Assembly (NCBI RefSeq): GCF_900156165.1
Contig: NZ_FTMY01000004.1
Coordinates: 372,001-436,000, forward strand
Reading direction: 5' to 3'
Origin: Pseudacidovorax sp. RU35E
GTDB taxonomy: Bacteria; Pseudomonadota; Gammaproteobacteria; Burkholderiales; Burkholderiaceae_C
Length of the DNA stretch: 64,000 bases
The position numbers and the translations under genes were made by a program. The notes below the pieces were generated by a model. The model was not told the origin of the DNA and made no database searches. It saw nothing but the letters and a program-made list of their open reading frames with translations. This document shows positions 42,978 to 49,911 of this stretch, one piece after another. Every line of letters begins with the position of its first letter. Positions within the stretch are counted from its first letter, which is position 1.

Positions 42978-44206
42978 CGACGACCTTCCTTAGCCGGGTT
43001 TGCAGAAGGTGTTGAACCGTTCAACACCCCGACCTGCCCGTTCCACACGGCACGCACCGAGCCCTCGATATGCCCGACAAAGCTGTCGTAGGCGTCGCGC
43101 GCCCGCTTGAAAGTCCGCGCGCTACCGTCATAGCGGGACACGTCATACACGGTTCCGAATTCGGCGCTCGCCACCCCGGTGACGGCCGTCTTGGGAATTT
43201 CCACCGGCAGCACCTTCTCTGCGTAGGTCTGGCCGATCCATTGGCGGATCACGGTGCTTGCAGCGTCCGCGGAGTCGACCCGGGCCAACAACACGTGGAT
43301 GAAATCGAAGTGCTTGTCCAGGCCGCGCTTGGTCAGCAACTCGCCCGTCAGGTCCGAAAAAAGGCTCCAGAACTGGGATGCCGAAGCAAAGTCGAGCGCA
43401 TTCGGCGGCAGCGGCATGATGATGCCGTTGGACGCCATGAATGCGTTGATGGTCGTGTACGAGAGGGCAGGGGGCGTGTCGATCACGATGACGTCATAGT
43501 CGCCCCGCACGTCATCGATGCCCAAGTCCAGCACCCGCCAGAATTCGAATCCAGGCTCCTGGGTTTGCCGCGCGGGCAGCGCGAACTCGGCGCCAAACAG
43601 CACCGGCGCTGCCGCGACGAGGTCGATGCCGTCCCAGTAGGTGGGACGTATCGCGTAACGGATCGAGGTCTCGGTGCCCATGGCCAGGGGCAGGATGGTG
43701 TCCTGCTCCTCTACTTCGGTGTCAGGAAGAATGCCGAACAACGTGGTCAGCGAACCCTGCGGATCGGTATCGATGACCAGCACACGGTGGCCCAGGAGCG
43801 ACAGGCCCTGTGCCAGGGTCACCGCCGTGGTGGTCTTCGACACCCCGCCCTTGAAGTTGCCGATGGAGATGGTCACCGCCTCGGCACCACTGGGACGCAG
43901 GCGGTCTTTCCGGTACTCACGCACCCATTGCCGCGCTTCCGCCAGTGTGAATTCCCGGCGGCTTCCTGACGCATTGAGACGGCCGGCCGGCAGATCGCCT
44001 TTGCCGAGACGGTGCGAGATCGAGCCTTTTTCCATCTCCAGCAGGCTGGCAAGCTGCGAGAGGCTGAAGAGCGGCGCCTCCTTCCGGGCGGTAGGTGCCA
44101 ACATGGCGGAGCGGATCTGCTCCATCATGGCGACAGCGCGTTCGGCCTGCGCGGCGATGTCCGAGAGACTGATGGGCCGAGGGGCCGGAAGAGGGGAAGA
44201 TGCCAT
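42974..44206 (-). CDS. parA: ParA-family partition ATPase with N-terminal HTH
   Basis: 410 residues from the ATG at 44206, which has AGGAG six bases upstream; a start 48 codons earlier lacks such a site. N-terminal DNA-binding part (~1-105, with LSQLASLLEMEKGSISHRLGKGDLPAGR), then the deviant Walker A KGGVSKTTT (~114-122), switch DTDPQGS and Walker B VIVIDTPPAL. The N-terminal HTH is the mark of type Ia ParA proteins such as P1 ParA, which also repress their own operon. It segregates the replicon with ParB. Inverted TTGACG repeats upstream (44241-44279) may be its operator. The 3' end holds a parS-like palindrome. Confidence 0.93.
   Translation of the reverse strand: MASSPLPAPRPISLSDIAAQAERAVAMMEQIRSAMLAPTARKEAPLFSLSQLASLLEMEKGSISHRLGKGDLPAGRLNASGSRREFTLAEARQWVREYRKDRLRPSGAEAVTISIGNFKGGVSKTTTAVTLAQGLSLLGHRVLVIDTDPQGSLTTLFGILPDTEVEEQDTILPLAMGTETSIRYAIRPTYWDGIDLVAAAPVLFGAEFALPARQTQEPGFEFWRVLDLGIDDVRGDYDVIVIDTPPALSYTTINAFMASNGIIMPLPPNALDFASASQFWSLFSDLTGELLTKRGLDKHFDFIHVLLARVDSADAASTVIRQWIGQTYAEKVLPVEIPKTAVTGVASAEFGTVYDVSRYDGSARTFKRARDAYDSFVGHIEGSVRAVWNGQVGVLNGSTPSANPAKEGRR
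43008..43028. other. Candidate parS site inside parA 3' end
   Basis: Perfect palindrome: 10-base arms GGTGTTGAAC and GTTCAACACC around a central C, 30 bases before the parB start. It shares GGTGTTGAAC and GTTCAAC with the site at 42046. It encodes LNGSTP in ParA. The core differs from the chromosomal parS consensus (TGTTTCACGTGAAACA), as expected for a replicon-specific ParB. Confidence 0.7.
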
Positions 44207-44240
44207 ATGAAACTCCTGAACGTTTGAGTTTACCGAGTCG

Positions 44241-44279
44241 CTTGACGGAATTTCGTTGTCTGTGCAGAAAAGCGTCAAG
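44241..44279 (-). promoter_or_regulatory. Inverted TTGACG repeat upstream of parA
   Basis: CTTGACG (44241-44247) and CGTCAAG (44273-44279) in inverted orientation, about 35-75 bases before the parA start; a further TTGACT follows at 44294. Plausible ParA operator or part of its promoter (the minus-strand TTGACG could be a -35 element), but no convincing -10 was seen. Confidence 0.35.
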
Positions 44280-44474
44280 GTGACCCCTGTTGGTTGACTT
44301 TCAGGAATCTGGGTTTGTGTCGCCTTTGGAAAAGAGTTTGATTCCTTCAATCCCTTTAATACGTTTAGGCGTCGAAAAGTTCAATGCTGACAACCACTTG
44401 CGTGCACTTGGATGCATGAGTTCGGGATGATGTGGAGACAGCTCGGGAATGCGTGGCAGGGAAGACGGGAGCCC

Positions 44475-44489
44475 GTGGAGAGTTTTCGG
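44475..44489 (+). repeat. Iteron-like repeat, left copy
   Basis: GTGGAGAGTTTTCGG, repeated exactly in inverted orientation at 44714-44728, 224 bases away. Degenerate copies follow on the same strand near 44498 (GTGCGTGTTTTCG) and 44544 (GTGAGGGTTTTCAGG). Likely binding sites for the Rep initiator. Confidence 0.65.
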
Positions 44490-44713
44490 TAGAACAGGTG
44501 CGTGTTTTCGTGATGGCGACCGTCGTCGGGCGGGGGGCCTCATGTGAGGGTTTTCAGGAATATGTGCCTGGCGGCCTGCGGCGTCCTCCCACGACGCGGT
44601 TTCGAGGGGCCTCAACTGCTCTGCGAAGGGCATCGAGCGCCGATGCGGGGGTCGCTTTAGGCCCATGCGCGTAGGTAGGCGATGAATCGATGGTGTGGCG
44701 GCAAGGCGCGATC

Positions 44714-44728
44714 CCGAAAACTCTCCAC
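44714..44728 (-). repeat. Iteron-like repeat, right inverted copy
   Basis: CCGAAAACTCTCCAC, the exact complement of the repeat at 44475-44489. It is followed toward rep by degenerate direct copies, so repeats face each other across the central origin segment. Confidence 0.65.
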
Positions 44729-44765
44729 TTCCGTCGTGTCCAGAGATGATCCTCCACCGGTTCAC

Positions 44766-44803
44766 GTGAGACTTTTCGGGAAATTCGTGTCTCAGCTTTC
44801 AGG
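44766..44803 (+). repeat. Two degenerate iteron-like copies before rep
   Basis: GTGAGACTTTTCGG (44766-44779) and GTGTCTCAGCTTTCAGG (44787-44803), about 21 bases apart, i.e. two helical turns, ending 36 bases before the rep start. Their position over the rep promoter suits autoregulation by the initiator. Confidence 0.45.
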
Positions 44804-44839
44804 TGAAAGTGCGGCTCACCTCTCGCTTACATTAGCCGG

Positions 44840-46231
44840 ATGGCACGGACGCTCCGCACCCCCGACCCCTTGCGCACTGGCGCCCCTGCGGCCGGAGGCG
44901 GGTCTGCCTCGTCCGACGATGTGCAACTGCTGCGCAAGGCCGTCAACACGCTGGCCATCGTCCCGAAGTCGACGCGGATCACCACCCTCGGGCGCAAGAG
45001 CTACAACGTGCTTCTCTACCTGGCGCAGGAGCAGGGCATGGAAATGGACGTTTTCCGTACCCCCCTGGATTCGGTCGTGCGCGGGCTCGACTTCGACAGC
45101 AACGACCACGCGCTCATCAAGAAGCACTTGCGGGCGATGGTCTCGACCACCGTGGAATGGCAGTCGCCGACGAGCGGGGAGGGCGCTGCCTGGAATGTGA
45201 GCGGCCTCCTGGCGCATGCGCGCCTCAGCAAGGAGCGCGGGCAGGTCTGGGTGGAATGGTCCTATGCCGTCAACCTCAAGCAGGAGCTTCTGGATCCGAG
45301 CGTGTTCGCGCGCCTGCGCCTGGAGGTGATCAGCCAGCTGCGCACGCACGCGGGCGTGGTGCTCTATGAGATCTGCACCCGCTACAAGGACATCGGCCGC
45401 ACGGCGCGGCAGCCCTGGCGCTGGTGGTATCCGGTGCTCAGCGGCAACCCGCACACGGAGAAGACCGACCGGCTGGAGTACCGGATCTTCAAGCGCGACA
45501 CGCTCAAGCCGGCCATCGCCGAAGTCAACGCGCTGACCGATCTGGAGATCGAGCTCGTCGAGCACAAGCAGGGTCGCTTCATCGACGAGATCCAGTTCCA
45601 CATCGGCCGGAAGAAGCAGTCGGCGCTCACATTGGCCCGCGCACCGGCGCCGGTCGACATGGTGGCCGTCAGCCGGGCCATCGCCCTCGGCCTCAGCGAG
45701 GAGACCTTCGAGCAGCTGGTCGCCGGCTGCGACGAGAACACCGTGCGAACGGCGCTCGATGTGCTGGAGCGGCGCATCAGTACGGCCTACCCCGAACCCT
45801 TGCGCGACCCGGCGCGGTATCTGAAGGCCCTGTTGGCGCGCGGCAGCGACCAGGCCGATGCCGGCGCCGAGTCGACCGCGGCCCATCCGGCGGCGGCCGC
45901 GCTGGCTGCGCGCGAGCAGCAGTCGCAGCGCCGCCAGCGCTGGCAGGCCGAGTGGATCCGGCGGGCCAACGAGCGCTGCCTCGCAGCGATCGAGCAGTTG
46001 TCCGAGGCCACCCAGCGCGAGCTGGAAGGCCAGCTGATGGAATCCCTGCAGGCCCGTGGCGCCCATCCGTCCATCATCAAGCGGCTGGGCACCAGCGGGT
46101 GGCAGCATCCGATGGTGCGGCAGGAGATGCTGCGCCACTTCGGTGATGCCACCTTCGGCCCCGGGTGGGACAAGCCCAGCGCCGAAGACCTGCTGGAGAT
46201 CGCCACCGAGATGGGCGGCGACGAAGCCTGA
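44840..46231 (+). CDS. repA: Rep_3-type replication initiator
   Basis: 463 residues. Plasmid/chromid initiator with two winged-helix domains: the first around KAVNTLAIVPKSTRITTLGRKSYNVLLYLAQ (~33-65), the second around RLEYRIFKRDTLKPAIAEVNALTDLEIELVEHKQGRFIDEIQFHIGRKK (~212-262), the signature stretch of Rep_3 proteins. A long C-terminal tail (~280-463) is extra compared with small plasmid Reps and matches the size of Burkholderiales secondary-chromosome initiators. It binds iterons in the adjacent 633-base region and starts replication. Divergent from parAB. The weak ribosome site (AGCCGG) may keep synthesis low. Confidence 0.88.
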   Translation: MARTLRTPDPLRTGAPAAGGGSASSDDVQLLRKAVNTLAIVPKSTRITTLGRKSYNVLLYLAQEQGMEMDVFRTPLDSVVRGLDFDSNDHALIKKHLRAMVSTTVEWQSPTSGEGAAWNVSGLLAHARLSKERGQVWVEWSYAVNLKQELLDPSVFARLRLEVISQLRTHAGVVLYEICTRYKDIGRTARQPWRWWYPVLSGNPHTEKTDRLEYRIFKRDTLKPAIAEVNALTDLEIELVEHKQGRFIDEIQFHIGRKKQSALTLARAPAPVDMVAVSRAIALGLSEETFEQLVAGCDENTVRTALDVLERRISTAYPEPLRDPARYLKALLARGSDQADAGAESTAAHPAAAALAAREQQSQRRQRWQAEWIRRANERCLAAIEQLSEATQRELEGQLMESLQARGAHPSIIKRLGTSGWQHPMVRQEMLRHFGDATFGPGWDKPSAEDLLEIATEMGGDEA

Positions 46232-46282
46232 TACGCGGCACTGCCGCCGCGGTCGTCCGTCTGCGGGGGCAGGGCTTCGGAC

Positions 46283-47227
46283 TCAGCCGGTGCGGTCCGT
46301 GCCTGCGTCGGCCGCGCGCGCCAGATCCTGGTTGCGTGCGAACTCTGCCGCCGTCCAGTCCACGAAGGCGCGCACCTTGGCACTCAGGTGCCGGTTGGGC
46401 GGATACACCACGTGCATCGGCAGGGGAGGGCAGTCCCAGTCCGGAAACAGCTCCACCAGCTCGCCGCGCGCCACGTAGGGCGCGGCAATGAAGCGCACCA
46501 CTTGGGCCACACCAAAACCAGCCAGCGCGGCCTCGGTATAGGCGTTGCTGTCATTCACCGCCAGGCGCGAGGGGCCCACCACCTCGAGCACCTCGCCGTC
46601 CTTGTGGAACTCCAGCGGGTACACCCGCCGCGAGTTGTGCGAGAAGAAATTGATGACGTGCTGCCGTCCGCGCTCCAGGTCATGCGGCGTGCGGGGCACG
46701 CCATAGCGCTTCAGGTAGGCGGGCGAGGCCACGGTCATGAAGGGCAGGGTGCCGATGCGTCGCGCCACCAGCGACTGGTCGCCGATCTCGCCACCACGGA
46801 TCACCACGTCCACGTTGTCGCCGATCAGGTCCACCGCGCGGTCGCTCACGCCCAGGTCCACCTGGATGTCGGGGTACTGGTCGCAGAAGCTCTGCAGCCG
46901 GGGGATGAGGACAAGCCGCGCCAGCGCGGTGCCCACGTCCACCCGCAGCCGGCCGGACGGCGCGGCATTGCTGTTGGTCATGCTCGACTCCAGCTCGTCG
47001 AAGTCGTTGAGCAGCCGCGCCACCCGCTCGTAGTACGCGGCGCCGTCGGGCGTCACGGTCACGCGTCGCGTGGTGCGGTTGAGCAGCTTGACGCGCAGCC
47101 GCGACTCCAGCGACTGGATCTGCTTGGTCACGGTGGCCTTGGGCAGGCCGAGCGTATCGCCGGCGCGGGTGAAGTTGCCCGCCTCGACGACGCGCACGAA
47201 CACCCGCATGGTCTGGATCTGGTCCAT
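46283..47227 (-). CDS. LysR-type regulator of efflux locus, CeoR/BpeT-like
   Basis: 314 residues from the ATG at 47227; in-frame starts 9 and 36 codons upstream are less likely because the family begins near MDQIQTMRVFVRVVEAGNFTRAGDTLGLPKATVTKQIQSLE. Effector domain ~90-295. Divergently transcribed from an llpE-RND operon, the arrangement of Burkholderia ceoR/bpeT, whose products activate the chloramphenicol/trimethoprim efflux pump. It probably activates the genes at 47454-54839 (inference from synteny). Confidence 0.85.
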   Translation of the reverse strand: MDQIQTMRVFVRVVEAGNFTRAGDTLGLPKATVTKQIQSLESRLRVKLLNRTTRRVTVTPDGAAYYERVARLLNDFDELESSMTNSNAAPSGRLRVDVGTALARLVLIPRLQSFCDQYPDIQVDLGVSDRAVDLIGDNVDVVIRGGEIGDQSLVARRIGTLPFMTVASPAYLKRYGVPRTPHDLERGRQHVINFFSHNSRRVYPLEFHKDGEVLEVVGPSRLAVNDSNAYTEAALAGFGVAQVVRFIAAPYVARGELVELFPDWDCPPLPMHVVYPPNRHLSAKVRAFVDWTAAEFARNQDLARAADAGTDRTG

Positions 47228-47396
47228 GGATCGATGTGCGAAAAGGGCTGACATCCCGCGCGCGCGGGATGCGGCAGTCTGACGAATGCCGGACTGGCTG
47301 ATGCCCCGCATTCTGTGCGGCAATGGCGCGTTCATTGTTGCCGCGCAGGAAACAGAGTAGGGCCCGCGACGGGCAGCGTGCCGCCAATGCGCTTCT

Positions 47397-47402
47397 TATA
47401 GT
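47397..47402 (+). promoter_or_regulatory. Candidate -10 element before llpE
   Basis: TATAGT, 51 bases before the llpE ATG, in the gap between the divergent LysR and efflux genes. No good -35 hexamer lies 16-18 bases upstream, as expected for a promoter that needs a LysR activator. Confidence 0.4.
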
Positions 47403-47453
47403 CCAAACCACGCCGACTCTCCACGACCTCGCCCCTCCTCCGAAAGGCCTGCC

Positions 47454-48329
47454 ATGAGCACGAATCCCCACGCCCCCGCATCTGCCGCCACGGCCGGCTG
47501 CGCCGTGGCCGAGGAAGACCTGCGCATCGAACTGCCCGGTGAGGAGCCCGTCAAGGCCCGCATCTATGGCGAACGCGTCAAGGGCGCGTCGGCCATGCCG
47601 CTGGTGCTGCATTTCCACGGCGGCACCTTCGTGTGTGGCGATCTGGACAACGGCCGCAACGTGGGCCGCCTTCTGGCCACGGCCGGAGCCCGCGTCGTGT
47701 CGGTCGCCTATCCGCTGGCGCCTGCGCATCCCTTTCCCAAGCCCATCGAGGTGGGCTTTGCGGCGCTCGAATGGCTGCACAAGCAACGCGTCAAGCTGGC
47801 GGGCAAGGGCGCGCAGATCTATTTGGCCGGTGAGGAGGCCGGCGGCAATCTGGCCGCGGCCGTGGCCCTGGTGGCACGCGACCGCGGCCATCCCCCGCTG
47901 GCTGGGCAGATCCTGCTGTCGCCCATGCTGGACCCGTGCGCGGGCACGGCCTCGCTGCGCGAGGCCTCCTGCGCCGATGCGGCCTGCAAGTGGGCCACCG
48001 GCTGGCAGCAATACCTGCGCCGCCCCATGGATGCCACGCATCCCTATGCGGTGCCGGGTTCGGCCCTGCGGCTGACCGACGTGGCGCCCACGCTCGTGCT
48101 GGTGGGCCCCGACGATCCGATGCGTGACGAGGCGTTGGCCTATGCCACGCGGCTGCGTACCGCCGGCATCGACGTGATCGCCGAAGTGCTCCCCGCCACT
48201 TCGCAGTGGCCCGAGGCGCTCTACCAGCCCGAGGACCCTGGCTGTCCGGCCTGCGGTGTTGCCGCGCGGCAGAAGGTCATGGCCTTCTTCGAAGCGCGCC
48301 GCGCTGCCGCTGCCACGCCGCCCAGCTGA
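47454..48329 (+). CDS. llpE: LlpE-like alpha/beta-hydrolase, catalytic Ser replaced
   Basis: 291 residues of the hormone-sensitive-lipase/esterase fold: LVLHFHGGTFVCGDLDNGRNVGRLL (~50-75, where HGGG is HGGT), VSVAYPLAPAHPFP and the elbow YLAGEEAGGNLAAAVAL. At the elbow the family has GDSAGG; here it is G126-E127-E128-A-G-G, so the nucleophilic Ser is Glu. The usual catalytic His near the end (HGF) is also missing, while the Asp motif VGPDDPM is kept. It is therefore probably a pseudoenzyme. Gene order LysR-this gene-MFP-RND-OMF matches Burkholderia llpE, a lipase-like gene of unknown role in the ceo/bpeEF operon. Confidence 0.82.
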   Translation: MSTNPHAPASAATAGCAVAEEDLRIELPGEEPVKARIYGERVKGASAMPLVLHFHGGTFVCGDLDNGRNVGRLLATAGARVVSVAYPLAPAHPFPKPIEVGFAALEWLHKQRVKLAGKGAQIYLAGEEAGGNLAAAVALVARDRGHPPLAGQILLSPMLDPCAGTASLREASCADAACKWATGWQQYLRRPMDATHPYAVPGSALRLTDVAPTLVLVGPDDPMRDEALAYATRLRTAGIDVIAEVLPATSQWPEALYQPEDPGCPACGVAARQKVMAFFEARRAAAATPPS

Positions 48330-48525
48330 CGGCCACGCGAGGCGCCGTCGTGCGGCGCCGCGACCCCAACACCCTGACGTCCGCGGTGCAGTCCTGACTG
48401 CGCCGTGCGGGCGAGTCTGCGCGGCGTCCCCGCGCATCCCGCTGCCGTCCTCCATTTCCATGCCGCCTGCGCCACAAGCGCCGGGCTGGCCGACTGCACT
48501 CCTTCGATCCGAAAGAAAGACCTCC

Positions 48526-49779
48526 ATGGCCCACTTCGAACAACCTTCTGCTGCTTCCGCCCCGACGCCGGCACGCCGCCGCGTATGGCCGACCATCACC
48601 AGCCTGACCGCCGTGCTCGCCATCGGTGCGGGCGTGCTGGGCATTCCCGGCCTGCGTGCCGAAGCCAGCGACACACCCGTGCCCGCTGCCCCGCCGGCCA
48701 CGCCCGTGACCGTCGCCGCGGTCGAGTCGCGCGCCGTCAATGCGTGGGATGAGTTTTCGGGCCGCCTGGAAGCCGTCGAGCGCGTGGAGGTCCGCTCGCG
48801 CGTCGCCGGCGCCGTGCAGGCCATCCACTTCCGCGAAGGCGCACTGGTCAAACAGGGCGAACTGCTGCTGACCATCGACGCTGCGCCCTACCAGGCCGAG
48901 GTGCAGCGCGCCGAGGCCCAGGTGGCCTCGGCCCAGGCGCGTGCCGCCTACACCCGCAGTGAGCAGGAGCGCGCACGCCGCCTGTACGGCGAGCAGGCCA
49001 TCGCCCAGCGCGAGCTGGACGAACGCCTCAATGCCGGCCAGGAAGCCGAGGCCAACCTGCGCGCCGCCCAGGCCGCGCTGCAGAGTGCCAGGCTGAACCT
49101 GTCGTACACGCAGGTGCGCGCGCCGGTGGCCGGCCGCATCGGCCGGGCCGAGGTGACCGTGGGCAACCTCGTGCCCGCCGGCCCGGGTGCACCCGTGCTG
49201 ACCACGCTGGTGTCGGTGAGCCCCATCTATGCCAGCTTCGATGCCGACGAGCAGGTGGTGGCCCGCGCCTTGAAGGCACTGCCCGGCGGTGCCAGTGCAC
49301 GAGCCCAGCTCGCCAGCATCCCGGTGCAGATGGGCACTGCCGCCACCGACGGCACGCCCTACGAAGGCCGCCTGCAGCTGATCGACAACCAGGTCGATGC
49401 GCGCAGCGGCACGGTGCGGGTGCGCGCGCGATTCGACAACGCCGATGGCGCGCTCATCCCCGGCCAGTTCGCCCGCATCCGCATGGGCCAGGCCGGCGAG
49501 AGCCCCGCCCTGCTGGTCAGTGAACGGGCCATCGGCACCGACCAGAGCAAGAAGTTCGTGCTGGTGGTGGGCGAGGGCAACAAGACCGAATACCGCGAGA
49601 TCACGCTCGGGGCGCCCGTGCAGGGACTGCGTGTGGTCAGCAGCGGCCTCAAGGCCGGTGAGCGTGTCGTGGTCAACGGCACGCAGCATGTGCGGCCCGG
49701 CATGGTCGTGGCGCCCACCGAGGTGCCGATGACGGCCGCCAGCTCGGCCGGTGCCGAGCGCGTCGCCTCGCGCAGCTAA
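48526..49779 (+). CDS. bpeE: RND efflux membrane-fusion protein, BpeE/MexE-like
   Basis: 417 residues from the ATG at 48526. N-terminal signal/anchor (~20-45), barrel-sandwich hybrid halves (RVEVRSRVAGAVQAIHFREGALVKQGELLLTIDAAPY and LNLSYTQVRAPVAGRIGRAEVTVGNLV) flanking an alpha-hairpin, then the beta-barrel (LQLIDNQVDARSGTVRVRARFDN). Links the inner-membrane pump to the outer-membrane channel. 132 bases upstream of the RND gene. Sequence pattern is closest to the MexE/BpeE/CeoA group. Confidence 0.88.
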   Translation: MAHFEQPSAASAPTPARRRVWPTITSLTAVLAIGAGVLGIPGLRAEASDTPVPAAPPATPVTVAAVESRAVNAWDEFSGRLEAVERVEVRSRVAGAVQAIHFREGALVKQGELLLTIDAAPYQAEVQRAEAQVASAQARAAYTRSEQERARRLYGEQAIAQRELDERLNAGQEAEANLRAAQAALQSARLNLSYTQVRAPVAGRIGRAEVTVGNLVPAGPGAPVLTTLVSVSPIYASFDADEQVVARALKALPGGASARAQLASIPVQMGTAATDGTPYEGRLQLIDNQVDARSGTVRVRARFDNADGALIPGQFARIRMGQAGESPALLVSERAIGTDQSKKFVLVVGEGNKTEYREITLGAPVQGLRVVSSGLKAGERVVVNGTQHVRPGMVVAPTEVPMTAASSAGAERVASRS

Positions 49780-49911
49780 AGGCATCCCACCGCCGACACA
49801 TCGCGCCGCACGCGGCGCGCTTTCTCTCTTCCCGCTTCCAAGTCGCCACCGTGCGCAGCCTTCGTGCTGCGCGCGGGGGATCGCTTCACCCCGCCACCAG
49901 GAGTTGGCGCC

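Larger units (their letters stand above)
44207..44839. other. Origin region between divergent parA and rep
   Basis: 633 bases without a gene between the divergent parA and rep genes. It contains an exact 15-base inverted pair (44475 and 44714), several degenerate copies of the same TTTTC-G/A-GG motif, and paired TTGACG repeats near parA. This is the usual place for the iterons and origin of a Rep_3-type replicon. I found no exact DnaA box; TGTGGAGAC near 44430 is a two-mismatch match only. Confidence 0.7.

Noticed and set aside
44207..44839. Canonical DnaA boxes in the origin
   Set aside because: No TTATCCACA or one-mismatch form was found by eye; TGTGGAGAC and TGTGCAGAA have two mismatches and overlap or resemble the iteron motif.
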